DNA of 64,000 bases. Source: Pantanalinema sp. GBBB05 (GTDB taxonomy: Bacteria > Cyanobacteriota > Cyanobacteriia > Leptolyngbyales > Leptolyngbyaceae). Below, one piece after another: positions 1 to 7,197 of the stretch (positions within the stretch are counted from its first letter, which is position 1; every line of letters starts with the position of its first letter). Under the pieces are notes generated by a model that searched no databases, had not been told where the DNA came from, and saw only the letters and a list, made by a program, of their open reading frames with translations. The position numbers were made by a program, and so were the translations under genes. The DNA is taken from assembly GCA_016743235.1 (NCBI GenBank), contig VRZD01000036.1:1-64000 (forward strand), read 5' to 3'.

Positions 1-2
1 CC

Positions 3-890
3 TGGTACACTCACGGCTTAGCCTCTTCCTACCTGGAAGGCTGTAACTTTTTGACCGTTGCGGTTTCCACGCCCGCTGACAGTTTGGGTCACTCTTTACT
101 GTTTTTGTGGGGACCGGAAGCGCAAGGCGACTTCACCCGCTGGTGTCAGTTGGGTGGGTTGTGGACATTCGTTGCCCTGCACGGTGCGTTCGGTCTGATT
201 GGCTTCTGCCTGCGTCAGATTGAAGTCGCTCGTCTGGTGGGCATTCGTCCGTACAACGCCATTGCTTTCACCGGACCGATCGCGGTGTTTGTCAGTGTAT
301 TTCTGATGTACCCGTTGGGACAGTCGAGCTGGTTCTTTGCCCCTAGCTTCGGGGTCGCGGCAATCTTCCGCTTCATCCTGTTTGTGCAAGGGTTCCACAA
401 CTTCACGCTGAATCCGTTCCACATGATGGGCGTAGCGGGCATCCTGGGTGGTGCGCTGCTATGTGCGATTCACGGGGCAACCGTGGAGAACACCTTGTTT
501 GAAGATGGCGATACCGCCAACACTTTCCGGGCGTTTAGCCCCACCCAAGCGGAGGAAACCTACTCGATGGTGACGGCGAACCGGTTCTGGTCGCAGATCT
601 TCGGGATTGCGTTCTCCAACAAGCGGTGGCTGCACTTCTTCATGCTGTTTGTGCCGGTAACGGGACTATGGATGGCGAGTGTGGGCATTATCGGGATTGC
701 GCTGAACCTGCGGGCGTATGACTTCGTGTCGCAAGAAATTCGGGCGGCAGAAGATCCTGAGTTTGAAACGTTCTACACCAAGAACATTCTGCTGAATGAG
801 GGTATCCGGGCATGGATGGCGCCTCAAGATCAGCCACACGAACACTTTGTCTTCCCTGAGGAAGTGTTACCTCGCGGTAATGCTCTGTAA
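3..890 (+). CDS. psbD: Photosystem II D2 protein, 5' end cut by the window
   Basis: D2 is the reaction-centre subunit that, with D1, binds P680, pheophytin and QA in the thylakoid membrane. The open frame runs in from the left edge and reads WYTHGLASSYLEGCNFLTVA, so about 56 N-terminal residues are missing and the TTG at 51 is internal. Counting back from the conserved C-terminus (FPEEVLPRGNAL, residue 352), His117, Tyr160 (TyrD), His189 and His197 (P680 ligand) are all in place. Substitutions at usually invariant places include Phe for Trp191, Cys at 126 and Ile at 130. The usual psbD-psbC overlap is absent: a terminator follows the stop and the next gene is unrelated, so this is a stand-alone copy such as psbD2. 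Identity is certain; the type of copy is inference. Confidence 0.97.
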   Translation, partial: WYTHGLASSYLEGCNFLTVAVSTPADSLGHSLLFLWGPEAQGDFTRWCQLGGLWTFVALHGAFGLIGFCLRQIEVARLVGIRPYNAIAFTGPIAVFVSVFLMYPLGQSSWFFAPSFGVAAIFRFILFVQGFHNFTLNPFHMMGVAGILGGALLCAIHGATVENTLFEDGDTANTFRAFSPTQAEETYSMVTANRFWSQIFGIAFSNKRWLHFFMLFVPVTGLWMASVGIIGIALNLRAYDFVSQEIRAAEDPEFETFYTKNILLNEGIRAWMAPQDQPHEHFVFPEEVLPRGNAL

Positions 891-921
891 GACTTAACTT
901 TCGACCTCAGTCAAGGGTATA

Positions 922-950
922 GCCCCATCTGGTTCAGGTGGGGTTTTTTT
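922..950 (+). terminator. Rho-independent terminator of psbD
   Basis: A CCCCATCT / AGGTGGGG stem (one G-U pair) with a short loop is followed by seven T residues, 32 bases after the psbD stop. It closes the psbD transcript and argues against co-transcription with psbC or with the following gene. Confidence 0.9.
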
Positions 951-1113
951 ATGCTTGAATGCCATCAAGTCTGGAATCGGTCAGACTGACGCTGGATCTG
1001 CTAACAACATCTCTAGTTTCGATGGGATGAATTCTAGATTCGACTGTGCGGCTGCTGAACCCAAGTCGATCGCTTCAAGACTAAACACCATACGGGGTTT
1101 TGACTAGCGTTTT

Positions 1114-2553
1114 ATGCAGCCAAACAATATGTTGCGGCTTCTGCGAGCATTGGCTCGGCAGGGGCTAGATGTGCAATACAATCATCAATCCTATTCTGTA
1201 CGTTGGGCAACGGCGCCCGATAGCCCGATCGCTGAAGTGCTTTTACCTGCTAACTTTCCGGTGGAGGTAAAGGCACTGAAACAACTAGCAAACCTAGCCA
1301 CAGTCAAACATCCGGCTGGAGGGCAAGTTTGTCGGGTCTGTGCCACGCCAGATTTTCACCCAGGTGATGCGGGGGTGGCGATCGGTTCCGTGGTGGAAAC
1401 ATCGGGACAGGTGATTCCGGCGGCAGTTGGCTCAGACATTAACTGTGGCATACGGTTACATGTGGTTGATTTGGCGGTGGCAGACTTTTTAGCTCAGCGC
1501 GATCGGTTTGTTGAGTTGATGAAAGGGGATTTCTTCTTCGGCAACCGGGATGTCACGATGACGGCTCAAACCATGCAAGCCCTGTTTCAGCATGGAGTCG
1601 TCGGTTGGTTAGATGCCATCCTGGATCGCCCAACTGGGAGCGTTGTGCAGTCTGATCTGAGTCAGCTTGCCAGCGAGATCGATCGGATTTTTCTCAATGG
1701 CTCGATGGCCGGGCATACTCAATGGGCCCCAGAGGAGCTAGTTCCAGCCACCGGGCTAGTCCGAGATGGCGGATTGGCAACCATTGGCGGTGGTAATCAC
1801 TTTGTGGAAGTCCAGTGGATCGAGCAGGTAGAAGATCGGGCATTAGCGTATCAATGGGGGGTTCGAGCTGGACAACTTGCTTTCATGATTCATTCTGGCT
1901 CTCGCCATGTGGGCAAGTACATCGGTGGCATGTGGCGCGATCGCGCTCAGACCTTGTGGCCAGAGGGAACCAAATATCCCACTTCCCGTTTGTTTCCCCT
2001 GTCATCAATTGCCCACCCAGAAGCCGTGACGGATTACTTGCAAGCTGAAGCGACGGCAGCGAATTATGCCTTTGTGAATCGCTTACTGCTGGCAGAACTA
2101 CTCCGCTTACGGTTGCGCCAAGTTTATGGAGATGTGGCCGCTCCACTTGTGTATGACTTGCCTCACAACATCACGCTGCCAGAGGGACAGGGCTGGGTCA
2201 CTCGTAAGGGAGCTTGCCCTGCTCATGATGGTCAGCCGGTGATCATTCCTGGCTCGATGGGAACACCCTCCTATCTTCTCGTGGGCTTGGGTAATGCTGA
2301 CTGGTGTTGTTCGGCCTCTCATGGAGCGGGACGATCTCGCTCTCGGTTTGACTTAACCCGTCAGGGCAATCAGGAAAGTGAGGCGGAGTTAGGGTTAACT
2401 GGGGTCGATTGCCTGACCTTACGGGCAGAACGCCGGATTGAAGAAGCTCCTGCTGCCTACAAGCCAATTACACCTGTGATTGAGGCTCAAGTGCAGGCTG
2501 GACTGGTGCAAGTCGTCGCTCGGATGCGTCCCATTCTGACCTTTAAGGCGTGA
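1114..2553 (+). CDS. rtcB: RtcB family RNA-splicing ligase
   Basis: RtcB enzymes join RNA 2',3'-cyclic phosphate or 3'-phosphate ends to 5'-OH ends using GTP and Mn2+, in tRNA splicing or RNA repair. The 479-residue length is close to the roughly 480 aa of archaeal RtcB. Recognisable motifs in order are PDFHPGDAGVAIG and GSDINCGIRLH (metal-site Cys), IGGGNHFVEV, HSGSRHVG, and near the C-terminus ASHGAGRSRSR, whose His corresponds to the residue guanylylated in the Pyrococcus enzyme. The gene stands alone between the psbD terminator and a repeat ORF. The bacterial substrate is unknown, so 'RNA repair ligase' is family-level inference. Confidence 0.9.
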   Translation: MQPNNMLRLLRALARQGLDVQYNHQSYSVRWATAPDSPIAEVLLPANFPVEVKALKQLANLATVKHPAGGQVCRVCATPDFHPGDAGVAIGSVVETSGQVIPAAVGSDINCGIRLHVVDLAVADFLAQRDRFVELMKGDFFFGNRDVTMTAQTMQALFQHGVVGWLDAILDRPTGSVVQSDLSQLASEIDRIFLNGSMAGHTQWAPEELVPATGLVRDGGLATIGGGNHFVEVQWIEQVEDRALAYQWGVRAGQLAFMIHSGSRHVGKYIGGMWRDRAQTLWPEGTKYPTSRLFPLSSIAHPEAVTDYLQAEATAANYAFVNRLLLAELLRLRLRQVYGDVAAPLVYDLPHNITLPEGQGWVTRKGACPAHDGQPVIIPGSMGTPSYLLVGLGNADWCCSASHGAGRSRSRFDLTRQGNQESEAELGLTGVDCLTLRAERRIEEAPAAYKPITPVIEAQVQAGLVQVVARMRPILTFKA

Positions 2554-2621
2554 ATCGGGTCGTTAGCAATGGATTGATCAGCTAGCAAATTGAACAACAT
2601 TGATTTGCTAGCTTGATCTTG

Positions 2622-2831
2622 GTCATTACTTTTACCTCAATGATCGTTACTTCCGCTCAAGTTGTCCTTACTTCCGCTCAAGTTGTCGTTACTTATGTTG
2701 AAGCTGTAGTTACTTCCGCTCAAGTTGTCGTTACTTATGTTGAAGCTGTAGTTACTTACACTCAAGCTGTCCTTAGTAACGATGAAGCTGTAGTTACTTA
2801 CGGTAAAGCTGTAGTTAGTAACGATGAAGCT
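2622..2831 (+). repeat. Tandem array of ten 21-bp units
   Basis: Ten consecutive 21-base units begin at 2622, 2643, 2664, 2685, 2706, 2727, 2748, 2769, 2790 and 2811. Most start GT-C/A-GTTACTT and end in CAAGTT or GAAGCT. Two alternating versions (one with TCCGCTCAA, one with TATGTTGAA) give a partial 42-base higher-order period; later units carry AGTAACGAT. There is no spacer between units, so this is not a CRISPR array. The array lies inside a small open frame. Confidence 0.93.
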
Positions 2832-2885
2832 CCAGTAAAGAAAATCTTCGATCGCTTGCCAATTGCTGAAAAGGCTGCCACCTAA
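2640..2885 (+). CDS. Small heptad-repeat protein of unknown function
   Basis: From the ATG at 2640 the frame gives 81 residues; a TTG at 2613 would add nine. Almost the whole product is a seven-residue repeat, VVTYVEA / VVTSAQV / VVSNDEA, which follows from the 21-bp DNA repeat. The tail is non-repetitive (PVKKIFDRLPIAEKAAT). There is no clear Shine-Dalgarno sequence, signal peptide or membrane segment. The valine and threonine rich heptads look more beta-prone than coiled-coil. Its stop overlaps by a few bases the stop of the convergent DUF4336 gene. I do not recognise a family; it may be a real repeat protein or a non-coding array that happens to stay open. Confidence 0.4.
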   Translation: MIVTSAQVVLTSAQVVVTYVEAVVTSAQVVVTYVEAVVTYTQAVLSNDEAVVTYGKAVVSNDEAPVKKIFDRLPIAEKAAT

Positions 2886-4120
2886 ATTGGTTCTTTAGCG
2901 GGGGGAACGATCGCAAGTTTAGTTAAATTGGCATCTAGTTCCCGGAGCAGCGCAAAATCAGGTTCAGGTAAGGGCTGATTTGCTATTCCCGCCGCTAACT
3001 CCTGAGCCGATAGTTTTTCTAAAAAATTGAACGCTTGCCGGAATTGACGAGCATCTGCCGCGATCGGGGCATCAAAGTGACAAGGAATAATGCGCTGAAA
3101 ATTCCAGCCTGCGACCTGATTGGCCCACAGTAAAGTTTCTTTAGGAGCACGATTTAGAATCAAGGCTTGCAAAATTGGCGCTACTACTAACCGACCGCCT
3201 CCCCGCAATGCCTCAAATGATTGCTTCCAATCTTCCTGCCATTGGAACGGAAACAACCCAAAGTAGGCTTTTCTGGAGCGATCGAGCGCCTGACGTGCAT
3301 TGTTTAGTACTTGTCCCCATCCCAATACCTTGAGCGCATGGGGGCGGAAATAAAAGGCAAATAACGCAATCCGTTGCCAGCCTTTACGGCGAGTGATGGC
3401 ATCATCCTCAACGGGATCAACCACATCATCTTTGGCATGGAACAACAAGGGATAGGGATCCAGTTGGACGATCGCAGGTGGATCTTTGGGTACCGACACA
3501 ACAGCATCGGTGACCAGTAAAGTACCAGAGCGACGATCGAAGAATGCTACTTCCTCAAACGGTCCTAATCCTAAACTGATGGGTCCCAAAAAAGCATAGT
3601 CAAACTGCCGACCAAAGGGAGCGCGACGGCTATCGGCTGGCAATACTTGAGTGCGCTGGGTCGGTAGCCCTAACCAACTCAAAGGTAAGTTCACCGGAAA
3701 ACTCCATTGGTTGGGGGCAACAAAAATTTGAGCTGTGGGAAATTGTCGCGCAAACGGTCCAACAAATACCTTGTGCTCCAGCCCTGACACGGTTGGCAGA
3801 ATGATGTATTTCACTGGGCCATGTTCGGCAACGAGTTCTTGCATGAGTTGTAGACATTCTGAAGTCGGCGCGATCGGAGCATAAACCAGCAATCCGCCTT
3901 CTTCTAGCTTGATCACCGTCATCCGGACGGGCACGACGACATAAAAAATTCCTTGAACCTGATCAAATGTCCAGACGGTATCTTTGACCACTTCTGTCCG
4001 CAGGGTGCGGCGCTGGCGATAGGGGTAGATGGGCACTAAATACCAAAACCGCCATAACCAATCACTTGGACGACTGTACTGCTCTTGGATTGCCTGCTGA
4101 TTCATCGTGGTGTGATCCAC
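2882..4120 (-). CDS. DUF4336 domain-containing protein
   Basis: This 412-residue protein resembles the DUF4336 proteins conserved in cyanobacteria and chloroplast-bearing eukaryotes, which are thought to have a metallo-beta-lactamase-like fold. Visible features are an N-terminal WLWRFWYLVPIYPYR segment, a central fold core (ILPTVSGLEHKVFVGPFARQ, then LLVTDAVVSVP), and a C-terminal half ending in RIIPCHFDAPI. No membrane segment is evident. Two starts are possible: MDHTT at 4120 or MNQQA fifteen bases downstream. No enzymatic activity is established for the family as far as I know, so no function is assigned. Confidence 0.8.
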   Translation of the reverse strand: MDHTTMNQQAIQEQYSRPSDWLWRFWYLVPIYPYRQRRTLRTEVVKDTVWTFDQVQGIFYVVVPVRMTVIKLEEGGLLVYAPIAPTSECLQLMQELVAEHGPVKYIILPTVSGLEHKVFVGPFARQFPTAQIFVAPNQWSFPVNLPLSWLGLPTQRTQVLPADSRRAPFGRQFDYAFLGPISLGLGPFEEVAFFDRRSGTLLVTDAVVSVPKDPPAIVQLDPYPLLFHAKDDVVDPVEDDAITRRKGWQRIALFAFYFRPHALKVLGWGQVLNNARQALDRSRKAYFGLFPFQWQEDWKQSFEALRGGGRLVVAPILQALILNRAPKETLLWANQVAGWNFQRIIPCHFDAPIAADARQFRQAFNFLEKLSAQELAAGIANQPLPEPDFALLRELDANLTKLAIVPPAKEPI

Positions 4121-4278
4121 TCCGCGACCCCTTTCCCGACCATGCTAGAAACTATTTTAAAGCCCTGCTGACCGCAGGAAACTGGGAAGAGCTGAATCCC
4201 TGAGGCAAATTCCTACGGAACTTTCAGGGACTGGTGTGAAGTCTGATCCAATTAGGTCCCTTTGTAGATTAAGTTCCT

Positions 4279-5661
4279 ATGCTGTTGGTTGCTCAAAGTC
4301 CCCCCCTGATCCCAGATTTAACCCATCCGCAAGAATTACTTCAGTTTGGTCAGCAGTTTGTGCAAATCAGCCAATGGCTGGTGTTAGTGCTGATGGGATT
4401 TGGGCTTGTCCTCGCCGCGATCGCGTTTGCTCTACGCCGCGATCGCCCCATTTGGTTAGATACCCAACTATTACAATATGACCAATTATGGCGGGGCGTC
4501 CGTCATGCTTTATTGATCCTCGTGATTTTGACCACAGGCTTTTTCCTCTGCTCAACGCTGGCAAATCGGTATCACAATTGGGAACAGGCGAAGATTACCC
4601 AAGTAGCTAGCAGTGTGGCAGGGGAACGGGTTGAGCAACCCACTCCGCAGGTCCGCTACAAGGTGGAAGAGCCTTACACCACAATTACGTATATTGATGG
4701 CAAACCAACAGAAGTGGAAAAACGGCGACAAGTCGATCGCTTTCTATCGCCCAGTGCTTCTCAAGCGGAAGTGAAATTGACCCAAGCCACCGATCCGGCG
4801 ACTGAGCGGCTCATTTATCAATCTGAGTTTAGTGCCAACTATCAGGTGACGAATTCGCTGGATGTTAGCCAGGACTTTGTGTTTGAAGCCCCGCCCCCGT
4901 TTGGTTACACGCTACTCCAGGACTACCGAGTTCAACAAAATAATCAGCGTTTAGAACCCAAAAATCAAGGCGAGTATCAGTTCCCTCTCCGGTTAGCGCC
5001 GGGTGAATCAAGCCAATTTCAGGTAACGTACAAAGCCCAAGGTGCACCCCGATGGGTCTATAACGCTAATGGTCGGTTACTGTCTAAGTTTCGGTTAACG
5101 GTGTTAGCCGACTTTCCCAATGCTGACTTTGCCAGTGGCATTATTCCCACAGAAACCAAAGTCGAAGGACGGGGAACCCGCTTTACCTGGGTATTTGCCG
5201 ACAATGTTTCGGTGCAAAATCCCTTTGGTGTATTTACGGCTACTCAACGCTTCCGCAATACGGGCGTATTACCCCGATTATTGTTGCTAGCTCCAGCCGT
5301 CTTCCTCTGGTGGCTGTTGTTGCTGTATTTAGCTGTTTCTGGGTTACGGCTACAGGATGTGGCGATCGCCGCAGCGGTTTTCTTTGCTTGTTTACTCTGC
5401 CTGACTTATGCAAGTCGTTTCATTGATGCCAAGCTTGCCTGGGGCGTTGTGTTGTGGGTATTATTCGCCTTTGCTTGGGGTTTAGGGTCACAGTACCGGG
5501 GGCGCTGGGGTGCGATCGTTGCGACTTTAGGTGGAGCGGTTCTCCCAGTCATTGCTTTTTTAGTTCCCTACACTGGCATTACCCTAGGTGTTGCCGGATT
5601 ACTTTCTGTGGTTTGGTTAATGCAGCGCTACTTTGAACACCGCCCTGTCCAAGAGGCCTAG
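4279..5661 (+). CDS. Multi-pass membrane protein of unknown function
   Basis: The 460-residue protein has a hydrophobic segment near residues 34-52, another near 75-95, a large hydrophilic beta-rich domain (about 100-340, probably on the outer face of the membrane), and five or so hydrophobic segments from 345 to the C-terminus. This order (N-terminal helices, soluble beta domain, C-terminal helix bundle) recalls CreD-like inner-membrane proteins, but I see no motif strong enough to assign it there. It starts at ATG with no obvious ribosome site, and is followed by a terminator. Confidence 0.75.
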   Translation: MLLVAQSPPLIPDLTHPQELLQFGQQFVQISQWLVLVLMGFGLVLAAIAFALRRDRPIWLDTQLLQYDQLWRGVRHALLILVILTTGFFLCSTLANRYHNWEQAKITQVASSVAGERVEQPTPQVRYKVEEPYTTITYIDGKPTEVEKRRQVDRFLSPSASQAEVKLTQATDPATERLIYQSEFSANYQVTNSLDVSQDFVFEAPPPFGYTLLQDYRVQQNNQRLEPKNQGEYQFPLRLAPGESSQFQVTYKAQGAPRWVYNANGRLLSKFRLTVLADFPNADFASGIIPTETKVEGRGTRFTWVFADNVSVQNPFGVFTATQRFRNTGVLPRLLLLAPAVFLWWLLLLYLAVSGLRLQDVAIAAAVFFACLLCLTYASRFIDAKLAWGVVLWVLFAFAWGLGSQYRGRWGAIVATLGGAVLPVIAFLVPYTGITLGVAGLLSVVWLMQRYFEHRPVQEA

Positions 5662-5688
5662 AGTCAGCGATCGGTCCTTTTCTAGTAG

Positions 5689-5722
5689 AATTTTCCTGGT
5701 TGCTTAACCAGGGAAATTTTTG
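5689..5722 (+). terminator. Rho-independent terminator
   Basis: Inverted repeat AATTTTCCTGGTT / AACCAGGGAAATTTTT around a GCTT loop, starting 28 bases after the stop of the membrane protein gene. It has T-rich sequence on both sides, so it could also act on the opposite strand. Confidence 0.8.
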
Positions 5723-5915
5723 TTTCTATCTACTACTCTGCTTGATAGAGAAACCAATCAAGCTAAACTATTGTTGTTATTAGAAGAATTTAAATTTCTG
5801 TTAGATTGTGATCCGGCTCATTTAAATCAGCCAGAAGTCTCTTGTACTCTGGATTGGGGTACAGTGTGCTGATAATTTCAGATTATTTAAATCGATCACA
5901 TTCAAAACCTGAAAT

Positions 5916-6293
5916 ATGGCTCAGCGGATTTTAGTAGTAGATGACGAAGATCGAATTCGCGAAATTGTTCGCGCCTGTTTAGAAGATCTTGGTGACTGGA
6001 CCGTAGACACGGCTGCATCCGGCAGTGAAGGAATTCTAAAGGCAATTTCAGAACCATTTGATGCGATTTTGTTAGATGTTTCCATGCCAGATATGGATGG
6101 AGTCACTTTTTTCGAGCGATTACAAACAAATCCTAAAACCCAAGCGATTCCAGTGATTTTGTTAACAGCAAAAGTATTACCAGCTGATAAAGCCCAATTT
6201 GCCGAACTGGGTGTAGCGGGAGTGATTAGTAAGCCGTTTGATCCGATCGCGTTATCGGATGAAGTCGGGCAAATTTTGCATCGAGTCGCCTAA
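5916..6293 (+). CDS. Single-domain response regulator (CheY-like receiver)
   Basis: This 125-residue protein is a lone receiver domain with no output domain. The acidic pocket is D9/D10, the phospho-acceptor is D54 in ILLDVSMPDMDG, the switch Thr is T84 in VILLTAK, and the conserved Lys is K106 in ISKPFDP, so it should be competent for phosphorylation. It stands alone, between terminators, and no cognate kinase is adjacent on the same strand. The large hybrid kinase that ends at 7198 is about 0.9 kb away on the opposite strand; a functional link is only possible. Confidence 0.93.
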   Translation: MAQRILVVDDEDRIREIVRACLEDLGDWTVDTAASGSEGILKAISEPFDAILLDVSMPDMDGVTFFERLQTNPKTQAIPVILLTAKVLPADKAQFAELGVAGVISKPFDPIALSDEVGQILHRVA

Positions 6294-6393
6294 CCTGTTA
6301 CTCCCTGAGCAAACCCACTGGATGCTCTGAAACAATCGATCGTATTAATGCACGTTGCCTGCAATTCTCACTGCCCAAACCAGGATTAAACAG

Positions 6394-6675
6394 CTATTCC
6401 TCTTCCTCTGCCTGAATTTCTTCCCGGCGAGAAGGTAAAGCCGGTGAGCTGGTGTTGGTGTGGTTAACTGAGGTTTGCCCCATATGGCTGCTGGTAGTGC
6501 TCTGACTCTGATTGATCGAGGGAGACTGTAAGGCTTCAGCAACTGGATGATAAAGCAAGGTGAATAGACAGGAGCAGCCGGCTAACACCAATAGATCGAG
6601 TTCTTTACTTCTAAGCTTGGGTTGACGGCGTTGGCTAGAAACAGGAAGTAAAATCGGTCTACGTTGGCGTGGCAT
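6394..6675 (-). CDS. Small single-pass membrane protein, hypothetical
   Basis: I take the ATG at 6675 (MPRQRRPILLPV) rather than the upstream ATG at 6699, because GGAG lies upstream and the shorter form begins with a basic cluster. The 93-residue product has a basic N-terminus, one hydrophobic segment (LDLLVLAGCSCLFTLLYH) and a Ser/Thr/Gln-rich tail ending in an acidic run of glutamates. This points to one membrane span with a flexible tail. No family recognised. Confidence 0.5.
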   Translation of the reverse strand: MPRQRRPILLPVSSQRRQPKLRSKELDLLVLAGCSCLFTLLYHPVAEALQSPSINQSQSTTSSHMGQTSVNHTNTSSPALPSRREEIQAEEEE

Positions 6676-6699
6676 GAGTGAAATGTACTCCAGAAACAA

Positions 6700-7197
6700 T
6701 GGTTCAGATGCGCAAGAATCAGCGGAGAACTAGAGCTGCCCCACTAGCAACCCTCTCCTTAGTTCAGCCTACTCAGTATACCCATGATGTTCAGGAAGAG
6801 TACGTCATTTGGTGACTGAGTGGCTGCTTTCAAGCTAGACGAGCCTGGCAGAGATTAGTTTCTTAGGCAAGCCCTTAGGAGCAACTCTATTGGTTTTGCG
6901 AGTCATTCAGTCCACTATAGGAAAAGCTTATACTTTAGCTGAGTAATTCGTATGGATAGAGTACCGTCGAGCTATTGACGTTTCGTAATAAAACTTTTAC
7001 ATTTATTTACAATAAAACCAATCGTTCAATTCTACATTTCTACTTCTGCCTTGCCTGAACAATCAGCCAATCGCCTGAAGTAGTCCACCCCTTAGAAACT
7101 CATTTGGATTCTCCTTAGTGTTTACCCGGCAGCTAGTCGGGTTTTTTATTGATTAATTCATCACAGAAAAAACTGCTACTGACCTCAGGTATGGCTC
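6700..7197. other. Intergenic region with an orphan terminator
   Basis: About 500 bases lie between the small membrane protein gene (reading left) and the end of the hybrid kinase gene (also reading left). I see no credible protein-coding frame. It is AT-rich around 6940-7020 and ends in a + strand terminator that belongs to no annotated + strand gene. It may hold a small RNA gene transcribed rightwards. Confidence 0.5.
7124..7147 (+). terminator. Rho-independent terminator without an upstream gene
   Basis: ACCCGGC / GTCGGGT stem (seven pairs, one G-U) with an AGCTA loop, followed by six T residues. The T run is on the + strand only, so it would end a rightward transcript starting somewhere in 6700-7120, where no + strand gene was found. 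Confidence 0.75.

Noticed and set aside
3..890. Far-red photoacclimation (FaRLiP) gene cluster
   Set aside because: No other cluster gene (apc, psaA/B, psbA4/chlF or the rfp regulators) lies next to psbD inside the window, and I cannot recall diagnostic D2 residues well enough to claim it.
2622..2831. Possible CRISPR array
   Set aside because: The units abut with no spacers and no cas gene is in the window.
6900..7147. Yfr1-type small RNA
   Set aside because: The conserved ACTCCTCACAC core of Yfr1 is absent, so only an unclassified small RNA is suggested.
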